Shown: positions 21,370 through 30,576, counted from the first letter of the stretch. The stretch is 64,000 nucleotides of DNA from Methanococcoides sp. (GCA_021108185.1 JAIORJ010000182.1:79997-143996); one strand, 5' to 3'. The notes: a model not told the origin generated them from the sequence alone. Numbers and translations: made by a program.

Positions 21370-21662
21370 TGATGGAAGCATTATCTTTTGGTGTGCCCAT
21401 TTTATCATTTCCTGATATGGGACACAGTGAACAGGAGAACAATGCAACATCCCTTGAAGAGGAAGGATGCGGAAAACGCCTTGATTATTCCATATCTCCC
21501 GAAAAGCTTCTTGACCATATCCATCAGTTAATAGAGGATGATGCTTACAAAGAAAAGGCACAGTATTTACGCAGTCTTTCCCATGCACTTAATGGACCTG
21601 AAGCCATTACAGAAATGATAGGATCAAAGCATATGGAACAGGGTTCACAAAGGATATCATAA
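21366..21662 (+). pseudogene. Glycosyltransferase, C-terminal part (interrupted gene)
   Basis: 98 aa fragment beginning MMMEALSFGVPILSFPDMGHSEQE, which is the C-terminal half of the donor-binding site of a MurG/MJ1255-type glycosyltransferase (the MEALSFGVP helix and the Gln-Glu-containing loop). It is in a different frame from the N-terminal part. No Shine-Dalgarno sequence suits the ATGs at 21366-21372. Translational coupling through the overlapping stop is possible, but the missing residues make a working split enzyme doubtful. Confidence 0.65.
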
Positions 21663-21729
21663 GTCTATTTTGATATTTTTGAGTGGAAAAATTGGGATAA
21701 AACAAAAATAGCAGTTTGAGGGACAATAA

Positions 21730-22329
21730 ATGCAATCAAATAACCAAAGATCTGTTATTTTAAAAGAATTCTTCAGAAAAAGTGTGCATATTGTATCAGT
21801 AGCTATTGTTCTTATCTATTATTACATGGGAAAAGAATTCACACTTGATTTTTTGACACTGGTCCTTTGCTGTATCTTACTAATAGATTATTTTCGGGTA
21901 GAAAAAGAATTGAAGATCCCGATAGTTTGGAAACTTTATAGATCAAAGGAAAAGGACAAACTGAGTGGAACTGCATATTTTTTGATTGGGAGTATTATCG
22001 CCATAAGTGTTTTCTCAAAAGAAGTTGCAGCTGCAGCAATACTAATGACGACTTTTGGTGATAGTGCAGCAGCCTTGGTAGGAATACGTTACGGCAAGCG
22101 GTGGATAAAAGGCCTTCCGGATAGGGCATGGGAAGGTGTGTTCTCTGAATTCTTTGTGAACCTGGTCATTGGTTATTTATTCCTTTCAAATTGGATAGTG
22201 GCTTTAACAATGGCTTTGGTAGCTACAATAGTTGAAACTTTGATATACAAATTAGATGATAATCTAATTATACCACTATTTTCAGGTCTTGCTGGTCATC
22301 TTGCTTTAATAGCATATTCTTCATTATGA
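21730..22329 (+). CDS. Polyprenol / dolichol kinase-like membrane protein
   Basis: 199 aa with about six to seven membrane helices. Motifs KSVHI near the N-terminus, DYFRVE, KDKLSGTAYFLIG and TFGDSAAALVGIRYGK match the SEC59 / phosphatidate cytidylyltransferase-like group that phosphorylates dolichol, phytol or related prenyl alcohols using CTP. The start ATG is preceded by GAGGGAC. Together with the PAP2 protein, the glycosyltransferase and the flippase-like protein it suggests a lipid-carrier cycle; substrate not determined. Confidence 0.78.
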   Translation: MQSNNQRSVILKEFFRKSVHIVSVAIVLIYYYMGKEFTLDFLTLVLCCILLIDYFRVEKELKIPIVWKLYRSKEKDKLSGTAYFLIGSIIAISVFSKEVAAAAILMTTFGDSAAALVGIRYGKRWIKGLPDRAWEGVFSEFFVNLVIGYLFLSNWIVALTMALVATIVETLIYKLDDNLIIPLFSGLAGHLALIAYSSL

Positions 22330-22476
22330 CGAAATCAATGTATGACCTAAAATACAATTGAATAAAGTCATTTATTTAATATCAAAGCATATGAACCAAA
22401 GATCACAAAAGAGATTATAAGTATTACAACATATTAGACCAAGCTTTTACATTCCATGTTTTCAGTGGTGTATTGA

Positions 22477-22809
22477 ATGATGATCCCAGAACCGATCGAG
22501 AATGAAGTAAAGTTGCTTGGAGGCACAGAAGGTATCGCCCTTAGAATAGCGAGCGAGGATAAACTTGCGGAACAAAGCGCTATACATCATGCACTATCTT
22601 CGACCATACGATTGAAAATACTTAGCCTCGTTCTTGTGCAGCCTCTTTGTGTCTGCCTCATCAAAGAGATAATGAAGATGTCAGATTCCAAATTGTCATA
22701 CCACCTTTCGACCCTTGTGGACAGCGGACTCATTAGAAGAGAAAAGAAAGGGAACTGGATAATCTACCACCCTACCGAAAAAGCGGAAAAGTATAAGGTG
22801 GAAGTATAA
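22477..22809 (+). CDS. ArsR-type winged-helix transcriptional regulator
   Basis: 110 aa. A winged helix-turn-helix lies about residues 35-100 (ALSSTIRLKILSLV, then KLSYHLSTLVDSGLI and a basic wing KKGNWIIYHP). A Cys pair, CVC, sits in the second helix region, which in some ArsR proteins binds metal or senses redox state. It is monocistronic with a TATA-like ATTATAAGT about 65 bases upstream. Target genes unknown. Confidence 0.85.
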   Translation: MMIPEPIENEVKLLGGTEGIALRIASEDKLAEQSAIHHALSSTIRLKILSLVLVQPLCVCLIKEIMKMSDSKLSYHLSTLVDSGLIRREKKGNWIIYHPTEKAEKYKVEV

Positions 22810-22997
22810 GGAAGATATGAAATTAAAATATGAAATAGAACTATGAGGTCAAGCCATAGGCTCGATTTCCTTTTTTACATTGGGTATCCCGTATTTTTTG
22901 ATCAATAAGTAGAATTTTGATCACAGATATTAGAACAGCAATTCGAATAGGCTGTGCCATAACAAAACCTAAGAAGTAGATGATGGATAAGCTGAAT

Positions 22998-23071
22998 GGG
23001 CCTAACCGGATTTGAACCGGTGATCGCCCGGTTATGAGCCGGGCGCTCTAACCTGACTAAGCTATAGGCCC
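22998..23071 (-). tRNA. tRNA with CAU anticodon (Met or Ile2)
   Basis: 74 nt cloverleaf on the minus strand: acceptor GGGCCTA/TAGGCCC, D arm GCTT...GAGC, anticodon stem CCCGG/CCGGG with loop CTCATAA, T arm ACCGG-TTCAAAT-CCGGT. The CAU anticodon could be elongator Met or Ile2 modified with agmatidine; the G1-C72 pair makes the initiator unlikely. CCA is not encoded. It lies 23 bases downstream of tRNA-Asn and is probably cotranscribed with it. Confidence 0.93.
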
Positions 23072-23094
23072 GCGCAAAAAAGATACGAATGAGC

Positions 23095-23166
23095 GCCGCC
23101 AACAGGGCTCGAACCTGTGACATTCTGGTTAACAGCCAGACACTCTACCAACTGAGTTATGGCGGC
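23095..23166 (-). tRNA. tRNA-Asn (GUU)
   Basis: 72 nt cloverleaf on the minus strand: acceptor GCCGCCA/TGGCGGC, D arm ACTC...GAGT, anticodon stem TCTGG/CCAGA with loop CTGTTAA (anticodon GTT), T arm ACAGG-TTCGAGC-CCTGT. CCA is not encoded. A TATA-like TTTAAAT near 23212 on the minus strand suits a promoter for the tRNA pair. Confidence 0.96.
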
Positions 23167-23301
23167 ACTTGATGGCGCTTCAACGCACGATTCCTCATAA
23201 TGCACTTATCGGATTTAAACCTTTTGTTTGAGAGCGTCAAATGGACTGCAACAGGCTTGAATTTTGCCCAAATATGCGGCAAATAAATGGAAAAGGTAGT
23301 T

Positions 23302-24327
23302 TCAAGCTCCACAATATTCGCCATATATGAATATAGGTGCCCCACAATTGCGGCATTTATGCTCCGGAGTAAGATTATTATCCCGCACATCGAAGACACC
23401 CCGCACAATGACAGGCTCACCACAGGAGGGGCAGAAGGTATTCTCATACTCATGACCGAACACATTGCCAATATAGACATATTTCAATCCCGCCTCCAAT
23501 GCGATTCGGTGTGCCGTCTCGAGGGTCTCAACGGGAGTTGGAGGAAGATCTTTCATTTTATAGTGTGGCTGGAACCTTGTGAAATGAACAGGCGTATCCT
23601 CACCCAGGTTCTCAAACACCCATTCGGACAGCTCACGCAACTCATCCTCAGAATCATTCAACGTGGGAATGACAAGGTTTACTACCTCAACGTGCATCCC
23701 AAGTTCCCTCGCAAGTTTTGCAGACTCCAGAACAGGTGCGAGCCGGGCACCCACAACTTCCTTATAGAATTTTTCTGAAAAGGCCTTGATATCCACCCTG
23801 AAAGCATCAAGATAAGGCGATATGTGTTCCAATGCCTCAGGTGTGATGTAACCGTTGGTCACATAGACCGTATCCAGCCCAGCCTCTTTTGCAAGCTTTG
23901 CAGAATCATAGGTATATTCATACCATATAGTAGGCTCATTATAAGTCCATGCTATCGACCTACATCCCGTAGCAACAGCCCGATCTATGGCCTGTTCGGG
24001 AGTTATTTCAATTGAATTTGCCTCATCAAGACCTACCTGTGAAATTGTCCAGTTCTGACAGTGTTTGCACCTGAAATTGCATCCGATGGTCCCCAAAGAA
24101 TAAACGGATGAGCCTGGATTAAAATGGAACAGTGGTTTTTTTTCGATCGGATCGACAGCTTCACTGGAAACCGTAGCATAGATCAAAGAATAAAGAGTAC
24201 CATCACGATTCTCACGCACCCCACAAATACCGGTCTTGCCCTTAGATATCCTGCAACGATGATTGCACAGGCTACACCGTACTTTCCCGTCTTCCAGCTT
24301 TTCATAGAACATTGCTTCTTTTATCAT
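23302..24327 (-). CDS. amrS: AmmeMemoRadiSam system radical SAM enzyme
   Basis: 341 aa; the radical SAM motif CNFRCKHC lies around residues 80-90, preceded by the family N-terminus KEAMFYEKLEDGKVRCSLCNHRC. Further CxxC pairs near the C-terminus (CPSCGEP, CRNCGAP) form a zinc-ribbon-like tail. It belongs to the pyruvate formate-lyase-activating-enzyme-like proteins that co-occur with AMMECR1 and Memo proteins; the reaction is unknown. A Memo protein is encoded at 29.8 kb. Start ATG at 24327; a TTG 12 bases upstream is possible. Confidence 0.88.
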   Translation of the reverse strand: MIKEAMFYEKLEDGKVRCSLCNHRCRISKGKTGICGVRENRDGTLYSLIYATVSSEAVDPIEKKPLFHFNPGSSVYSLGTIGCNFRCKHCQNWTISQVGLDEANSIEITPEQAIDRAVATGCRSIAWTYNEPTIWYEYTYDSAKLAKEAGLDTVYVTNGYITPEALEHISPYLDAFRVDIKAFSEKFYKEVVGARLAPVLESAKLARELGMHVEVVNLVIPTLNDSEDELRELSEWVFENLGEDTPVHFTRFQPHYKMKDLPPTPVETLETAHRIALEAGLKYVYIGNVFGHEYENTFCPSCGEPVIVRGVFDVRDNNLTPEHKCRNCGAPIFIYGEYCGA

Positions 24328-24508
24328 CTCATTCCCCAAGACTACATTAGAGTTGATGGTTGAAAAAGATTATTGAAGAGTTTGACCTCATCCTCAACGG
24401 CATCCATACTGAATAAAATAGAACTAATGAAACAATAGCTTAGAGATACGATAAATATATCCAATAAAATTTGCCTTAACAAATAAAAAAGATAATAAAA
24501 ATAAGACG

Positions 24509-24530
24509 GTCCCCTTGAGCTAAAGGGGAC
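24509..24530 (-). terminator. Terminator of the isoprenoid gene cluster
   Basis: Perfect 8-bp inverted repeat GTCCCCTT / AAGGGGAC with a 6-base loop, followed on the minus strand by a T-rich tract (TTATTTTTATTATC and on). It lies 18 bases after the idsA stop codon, ending the superoperon. Confidence 0.75.
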
Positions 24531-24547
24531 ACTAACCTTCGATCAGA

Positions 24548-25516
24548 TCAATAATTTCGGGTTACCATATAATCTGCAACAGCGAGAAGAATGTTCTTTG
24601 CTTCGGAATCACCAAGGACATCAAGCATTTTCTTACCCCTCTCAAGTGTTTCTGTGGAAAGGTCCTGTGCATATTTTATTGAACCCGAGCCTTCGAGAAT
24701 AGAAACCGCTTCATCGATCTGTTCCGGAGAAACTGAACCGCCCTTGCCGAATATATCCAGTTCGACACCATGGTTGAGTGCATGGATAGCTATCAGAGTC
24801 CTCTTTCCTTCAATGAGATCACTACCTCTGACCTTGCCGAGGATATCTTCAGGAGTTACCATATCGATGACATCATCCTGTATCTGGAAACTGATCCCAA
24901 CAAGACGACCGAACTCATACATAGCATCAGCAACCTCATCGGAAGCTCCTCCCAGAAGTGCACCTACTTTAGCTGCTGCACCGTAAAGCACCGAGGTCTT
25001 CTTTTCGACCATTTCAAGATACTCTTCTTCTGAAACTGTATCGCGTTTCTCAAAATCGATATCCATCCACTGACCTTCGCATATCTCGGTGCAGGTCTTG
25101 GAAAGAAGTGCAACACATTTCAGAATGCTTCCAGGATCTTTTTCCATTACGGAGAGGATCTCAAAAGCTTTTGAATAAAGAGTATCTCCTGCAAGGATCG
25201 CGCCTTCGCTTCCCCACTTTACATGGACAGCAGGCATTCCGCGTCTTACATCGTCATTGTCCATGATATCATCATGAACAAGGGTGAAATTGTGGACCAG
25301 TTCCAGTGCAACGGCTGCCGGAATAACTGACATAGGGTCACCGCCGACAGCTTCCGTGGAAAGCATAAGGACCGCTGGGCGAAGACGTTTACCACCTGCA
25401 TCCGGTAAATATCTCGAAGCTTTATAGAGCTCTTCCGGATGTGAGATCGGAAGTAATTCTTCTATACCTTTATCAACATATACACTTCGTTTTTTTAGCT
25501 CATCCATAAGATCCAT
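24548..25516 (-). CDS. idsA: Geranylgeranyl / farnesyl diphosphate synthase
   Basis: 322 aa trans-prenyltransferase that condenses IPP with allylic diphosphates to make the C20 chains of archaeol lipids. Both aspartate-rich motifs are present: DDIMD near residue 88 and DDVID near residue 217, plus GGKRLRP at the N-terminal side. It is the last gene of the isoprenoid cluster, 28 bases after rnj. The start codon is the first of two ATGs next to GTGATC; the second, nine bases in, is possible. Confidence 0.95.
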   Translation of the reverse strand: MDLMDELKKRSVYVDKGIEELLPISHPEELYKASRYLPDAGGKRLRPAVLMLSTEAVGGDPMSVIPAAVALELVHNFTLVHDDIMDNDDVRRGMPAVHVKWGSEGAILAGDTLYSKAFEILSVMEKDPGSILKCVALLSKTCTEICEGQWMDIDFEKRDTVSEEEYLEMVEKKTSVLYGAAAKVGALLGGASDEVADAMYEFGRLVGISFQIQDDVIDMVTPEDILGKVRGSDLIEGKRTLIAIHALNHGVELDIFGKGGSVSPEQIDEAVSILEGSGSIKYAQDLSTETLERGKKMLDVLGDSEAKNILLAVADYMVTRNY

Positions 25517-25544
25517 ATGATCACACCCGATTTAATTTAAATAA

Positions 25545-26888
25545 TCATTCTTCAATATACAGTTCTTCACCATTTCTAAGCATGTGGACCGTATCACCAA
25601 GGATATAGCCTGCATCTTCCGCCATTTCAATATAAGCACTGTGCATACCGATGTGTCCGTGTGCAGGGATCACATGTTCAGGATTGATCATCCTCAGAAG
25701 TTCCCAGTGGTCTTCACGGTAAGCGTGACCTGAAACGTGCACATCATCATAGATACGGGCACCCTTCATCTTAAGCTTGGTCTCGAGTGCATAGCGGTTT
25801 GCTTGCGTCATAGGGCTTGGTATAATATTTGCAGAGAATATTATACGGTCACCGGATTCAACTTCAAATGGTGTGTCACCACTTGCAACACGTGAAAGGA
25901 TAGCACCTGGTTCTCCCTGATGGCCTGTAACGATAGGCAAGTATTTTTCTTTGCCTTCTGACATGATCTTCTTGAAAGCCCGGTCGATGTCCTTACGTTT
26001 ACCATATATCTCAACATTTTTCGGGAAATCGATATATCCCATGTTCTTTGCAGTTACCACATATTTGTCCATGGAACGTCCCATGAGTACAGGGATACGG
26101 CCCATCTCTCCTGCAACCTGAATGATAGAGTTGATACGTGCAATGTGAGATGCAAATGTAGTGACGACCATACCGACATCGGATTCCTCGGTACCCAGGA
26201 GTACATCGCGCACCATATCATGAGCGATCTTTTCTGATGGGGTCTTACCTTTGCGGTCTGCATTGGTACTCTCCACGATCATGCATATGACACCTTCCTT
26301 TCCAAGCTCCCTGAGCCTTTCAAAGTCAGGTGCCTCACCAAGTGTTGGTGTGCGGTCAAGCTTGAAATCGCATGCGTAAAGAACAGCACCTACAGGTGTA
26401 TGTACTGCAACGAACACCGCATCGATGATACTGTGCTGTACACGGATAAGTTCAATGGAAACATCATCATTTATCTGATAGGTGCCACCAGCCTCTATCG
26501 GAATGATCTTGTTCTTGACACCGAACTTACGTTCGGATTCTATCTGCTGTTTTATAAGGGCTGCTGTATAAGGCGTACCGATGATAGGAGCAGTGTATCT
26601 GTGAGCAAGTTTTGGTATTGCACCGATGTGGTCAAGGTGACCATGTGTACAAACAATAGCAGCAACGTTGCCGTTTACCTGCTTCATGATCGTGTCGTCA
26701 GGTATTGCACCCATTTCTATAAGCTCAAGGGAATGCATCTTATCAATTTCTACATCCTCATGGATCTGGACCCTATCTAATCTCAGGCCCATATCAACGA
26801 TAATGATGTCTTCGTCAACTCTTATAGCAGTCATATTACGACCCATTTCGTTATAGCCGCCTACTGCTATGATTCCAATATCTGTCAT
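25545..26888 (-). CDS. rnj: Archaeal ribonuclease J (beta-CASP metallo-beta-lactamase)
   Basis: 447 aa. The metallo-beta-lactamase motif HGHLDH lies near residue 80, with further ligands around CDFKLD and the C-terminal HVSGHAYREDH and PAHGH motifs of the beta-CASP domain. Euryarchaeal homologues are 5'-to-3' exonucleases active on RNA. A GGAGG site eight bases before the ATG decides the start. Its place between fni and idsA is common in euryarchaea, linking RNA decay with the isoprenoid operon by position only. Confidence 0.93.
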   Translation of the reverse strand: MTDIGIIAVGGYNEMGRNMTAIRVDEDIIIVDMGLRLDRVQIHEDVEIDKMHSLELIEMGAIPDDTIMKQVNGNVAAIVCTHGHLDHIGAIPKLAHRYTAPIIGTPYTAALIKQQIESERKFGVKNKIIPIEAGGTYQINDDVSIELIRVQHSIIDAVFVAVHTPVGAVLYACDFKLDRTPTLGEAPDFERLRELGKEGVICMIVESTNADRKGKTPSEKIAHDMVRDVLLGTEESDVGMVVTTFASHIARINSIIQVAGEMGRIPVLMGRSMDKYVVTAKNMGYIDFPKNVEIYGKRKDIDRAFKKIMSEGKEKYLPIVTGHQGEPGAILSRVASGDTPFEVESGDRIIFSANIIPSPMTQANRYALETKLKMKGARIYDDVHVSGHAYREDHWELLRMINPEHVIPAHGHIGMHSAYIEMAEDAGYILGDTVHMLRNGEELYIEE

Positions 26889-26984
26889 ATAATTCCTCCA
26901 ATTTATCTGTATTTTCTAATTCAATGATAACTTTTGGTCATCTTGACCAAAAAATGACTGTGAATTTCGGCTTTAGTAAACCTA

Positions 26985-28082
26985 TCAAAGGTCAGACCTT
27001 ATGTCAAGGTCCTTTGGATCAAAACCACGCTGTGTGATGTATTCTTTTGTCCATCCGGTTACAGTGACATTTGAACTTGTACGAAGCTCATTGATATTAC
27101 CACATCCGCAAAGGAACATTGCGACCCTCAGTTCATTGAGCATCTTTGACAGGCTTGAGACAACCTCATCCGCTCCAATGAGCGCTGGCCCCACAAAAGG
27201 AAGGGCTGCACTTGCAGCATACGCACCAAGAGAAAGGGATTTTGCAATATCGAGACCTGTTCGCACACCACCCGTTGCCACCACGGGAACAAAGCTTCGG
27301 CATTCGAGAACACTGGAAACAGTAGGTATACCGAAGTCCCAGTAGAGATTGCCCAGATCCTCGGAAATTACATCGCCGCTATCATGTGCCCTATATACTT
27401 CCACACCTGACCAGCTTGTACCTCCGACACCACCCACATCAATTGCACTTACACCTGCTTCTTTCAACAATGCTGCATCTTCTTTTGAGATACCAGCACC
27501 AGTCTCCTTCGCGATAATCGGGACATTGAGAGAACAGACCTCTTCGATCATTTCGAGTACACCTGTAGCGTCTCGATCACCTTCAGGCTGTATCGCCTCC
27601 TGAAGGAAATTCAAATGTACTGCCAGAGCATCCGCATCCAGCATATCAATGAGCTTCTCCATTGCTTCGATACCATATTCCTTAATCTGGGCTGCACCTA
27701 CATTTCCATAAACGAATGCATTTGGTGCTTTATCACGGACCACACTGAAAGAACTTTCCTGTTCAGGGTCCTCGATCGCAGCCCTTTGACTTCCCACACC
27801 GATCCCGACACCCAATTCCTCAGCAGCTTCCGCAAGAGCGGCATTTACCGGAGTTGTGTCTGGATGCCCACCTGTAATAGATGCTATAAGGAATGGAGCC
27901 TTCAATGATTTGCCTAAAAATTCGGTGGACAGATCGATCTCATCCATATGTATCTGTGGCAATGCCTTGTGAATAAGCATAACATCATCGAATCCGGATG
28001 TTACGTTCTTGGCTTCCACTGGACGTTTTGCACAATGTTCAAGGTGCTCGATCTTTCTCTTGGATGTACTCAAATCTATCAA
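26985..28082 (-). CDS. fni: Isopentenyl-diphosphate delta-isomerase type 2
   Basis: 365 aa FMN- and NADPH-dependent isomerase that converts IPP to DMAPP. Family signatures are present: KRKIEHLEHC at the N-terminus, ITGGHPDT, GSQRAAI, the Gln-Glu residues in LNFLQEAIQPEGDR, KETGAGIS, GGVGGTSW and ATGGVRTGLDIAK. It likely starts with TTG at 28082; another TTG three codons in is also possible. Lies directly after ipk in the modified mevalonate pathway cluster. Confidence 0.95.
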   Translation of the reverse strand: MIDLSTSKRKIEHLEHCAKRPVEAKNVTSGFDDVMLIHKALPQIHMDEIDLSTEFLGKSLKAPFLIASITGGHPDTTPVNAALAEAAEELGVGIGVGSQRAAIEDPEQESSFSVVRDKAPNAFVYGNVGAAQIKEYGIEAMEKLIDMLDADALAVHLNFLQEAIQPEGDRDATGVLEMIEEVCSLNVPIIAKETGAGISKEDAALLKEAGVSAIDVGGVGGTSWSGVEVYRAHDSGDVISEDLGNLYWDFGIPTVSSVLECRSFVPVVATGGVRTGLDIAKSLSLGAYAASAALPFVGPALIGADEVVSSLSKMLNELRVAMFLCGCGNINELRTSSNVTVTGWTKEYITQRGFDPKDLDIRSDL

Positions 28083-28098
28083 ACCTGTTAATGTATTA

Positions 28099-28852
28099 TT
28101 ATGAATCTTTTATTGCAGTACCGATGTTCTCACCATTTAGAAAACTCGACACGCTTCCCACTACGGTTGCATTGAATATATAGGAGGTTATACTTGATGT
28201 TTTGCCAAGTTCCAGCATTTCAAGCACTTTTCCAAGCATTCCACCGGTCACATCAGTTCCAGCCGAACCACCGATATACGCCTTTACCTCATCGAAATTC
28301 TCTGCAGTGATCACAGGGATCGTCTCACCTTTATCATCGAACACACCATCTGCGGCACTCCCAACTCCAATTCTGGAAGCCTGTAACTGGGTTGCAAGAT
28401 AGGGTATCACCTGATCACCGGAGATGATGGATACGCCTTTTACCTCATCCATTACAACATCACCGTGCAATACCGGAACAAGCCCTTTCTCAAGCATCAA
28501 CCTGATACTTCCGAGATACATGTCCGAGATGCGACCGTTCTTTGCGACCGTACAACACATTGGATGTACTGATATCGCATTCACACCTTCATCATTGAGA
28601 ATTCCAACTACGATACGGTTCAATGCTTTTACTGCATTGTGAGTGACAACAGCCCCTTCCGCATGGAAGCCTTCCGTAAGGGCATATCGTTTTGCTTGGG
28701 GGTGACCGTAAGAACCTGCACCATGCACAATGATAAGTTTACCTTCAAAACCAGATATTTCACGTGCTATCCGGATTATCTCTTCTTCCCAGCTTATCGG
28801 TAATGACGCTGCCGCCTATCTTCAATATCGTAATCCCGTTATTTGAGTTCAC
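28099..28852 (-). pseudogene. ipk: Isopentenyl phosphate kinase, frameshifted near the N-terminus
   Basis: The enzyme phosphorylates isopentenyl phosphate to IPP in the archaeal mevalonate route. From a GTG at 28852, overlapping the mvk stop (GTGA), the reading frame gives the family start ITILKIGGSVITDK and then runs into a stop within about ten codons. The rest continues in another frame (IIRIAREISGFEGKLIIVHG, then HGAGSYGHPQAKRYALTEGFH to the end, complete). The break lies near 28786-28793, and the stretch between ITDK and IAREI looks shorter than in relatives I recall. Without this frame change the protein would start at an internal ATG at 28728 and lack its nucleotide-binding loop. Confidence 0.8.
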
Positions 28853-29760
28853 TGGCATTCCACCTTGACACCTACATCTGTCGCATTGGTCACAACAACT
28901 TCCCCGCCAGCCATACTGATCGCCTCTGCCACCGAATCTACATTCTCACGCGGAGATATAGCGACCATACAACCACCGCCACCTGCACCGGTTATCTTTG
29001 AACCATACGCACCATTTTCACGTGCAGCGTAGATAAGGGAACACAGTTCAGCACAACTTACACCAATAGCATCAAGCAGACCCTGATCGATATTCATAAG
29101 TTCGCCAACAGAAACATAGTCCCCATCGTTCACAAGATCTTCACCAATAACAGACAGCTTTCCAATGGATGATAATACAGGTCCCACAACATCAGGGAAC
29201 CTATTATTAAGATCAGCCACATTACCCACGAGTTCTTTTGTGGATGAGAATATATTTGTGTTACCTATAAGGATCCCACAATCAATAAGCTCAAGTTTTT
29301 TACGCTGTGGTATCAGAACCACGCCACCCATGGTACATACATACGTATCTGTGGAACTTGCTGCACCCTGTATCTTCTGCTCGACCTCATGCCCCATCTT
29401 TGCGATATCATCCAGTTCAAGTCCGAGGTCCAGCAAAGTATCCATTGCCTTGATCGTAGCCACAGTAACTGCTGCAGAAGAACCTAGCCCGGAGCCTACC
29501 GGAATATCAGAACTTATGCGCAGGTCCACCCCATCAAATGATGAGATCTCCTGAAAGCGTTCGAGGACAGCTGAAACATAAGGATGGACTTCAAAATCGA
29601 GACCCGTGGTCCCAAGGGATGAACTTATGGTGATCGTGTCCGCAGGAGATACGGTAACTCTGGTACGAATATCCACTGCACAACAAATGGCAGGCTCTCC
29701 ATAGACCACTGCGTGTTCACCGAACAGATATACTTTACCAGGTGCAGAACAGGTGATCAT
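28849..29760 (-). CDS. mvk: Mevalonate kinase
   Basis: 303 aa GHMP kinase that phosphorylates mevalonate. Motifs: SAPGKVYLFGEHAVVYG at the N-terminus, PVGSGLGSSAAVTVA (ATP loop) near residue 90, and GAGGGGCM near residue 265. It precedes ipk with a four-base overlap and follows the memo gene by 21 bases. Confidence 0.96.
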   Translation of the reverse strand: MITCSAPGKVYLFGEHAVVYGEPAICCAVDIRTRVTVSPADTITISSSLGTTGLDFEVHPYVSAVLERFQEISSFDGVDLRISSDIPVGSGLGSSAAVTVATIKAMDTLLDLGLELDDIAKMGHEVEQKIQGAASSTDTYVCTMGGVVLIPQRKKLELIDCGILIGNTNIFSSTKELVGNVADLNNRFPDVVGPVLSSIGKLSVIGEDLVNDGDYVSVGELMNIDQGLLDAIGVSCAELCSLIYAARENGAYGSKITGAGGGGCMVAISPRENVDSVAEAISMAGGEVVVTNATDVGVKVECQ

Positions 29761-29781
29761 GATAATGTCTCCTTTAGATGA

Positions 29782-30576
29782 TCATTTTACAATGATGGCA
29801 GCATACCCTACAACCATCGGATCCCCAGTAACATCCCCACTGGTACCATATTTGACCAGCTCGGTGTTCTTAGCACCACATTCCTTTGCAGCTGTCAACA
29901 TTGCTGTTATTGGACCGTATCCGCAAGCTGTGATGTCTTTCTCGTACTTTCTCCGATAAATTTCAGGTACGTCCATATCAAGAATGGCATCAATAAGATA
30001 ATTGTCAGACTTTTCAGCTTTTTCCTGAAGTACATAATGTGAAAGATCACTTGATGCAATGAATACGACCTTTTTACCCGATTCCTTTACAGCACGAGAT
30101 ACTTCCAGACCTACCTCGACAGCAGTATCTTCATCCTGCATCCCCATGCAAATTGGCAGGACCTTAAAATCGCTTCCGAATCGGTATTGTAGGAAAGGTA
30201 TCTGCACTTCCACAGAATGCTCATATCGGTGGGCAACTTCATCCATATCGATAATGGACCCTGCAAGCAGTTTGCCCAGTTCCCTATCAGTCTCGACATC
30301 TCCGAAAGGTGTATTCCAGACATCCTGGGACATTGCGACCGGAGAACCATATCCTGTATGGTTTGGTCCAAATATCACGTATGTGTCTGCTTTCGGAAGC
30401 CTTGCAAAAGCATGTGCTGCAACCGGACCGGAATAGACATAACCTGCATGTGGAACCACTGCACCTATCACGTCTTCAGACTTTATCTCAAGACCATGAA
30501 AGCATTTCACGATTTCTTTACGCAGTGCCTTTGTGCTCAGCGGATAGAACTGCCCTGCAACTGTTGGTTGTCTCAT
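29782..30576 (-). CDS. MEMO1 family protein (AmmeMemoRadiSam system protein B)
   Basis: 264 aa with the LigB-dioxygenase-like fold of Memo proteins: start MRQPTVAGQFYP, conserved VPHAGYVYSGPVAAHAF, GPNHTGYG, EHSVEVQIPFLQ and SSDLSHY motifs, including the histidines that would hold a metal. The biochemical role in archaea is unknown. It sits between rpsB and mvk as in many euryarchaea. A GGGGG-containing site precedes the ATG. Confidence 0.92.
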   Translation of the reverse strand: MRQPTVAGQFYPLSTKALRKEIVKCFHGLEIKSEDVIGAVVPHAGYVYSGPVAAHAFARLPKADTYVIFGPNHTGYGSPVAMSQDVWNTPFGDVETDRELGKLLAGSIIDMDEVAHRYEHSVEVQIPFLQYRFGSDFKVLPICMGMQDEDTAVEVGLEVSRAVKESGKKVVFIASSDLSHYVLQEKAEKSDNYLIDAILDMDVPEIYRRKYEKDITACGYGPITAMLTAAKECGAKNTELVKYGTSGDVTGDPMVVGYAAIIVK

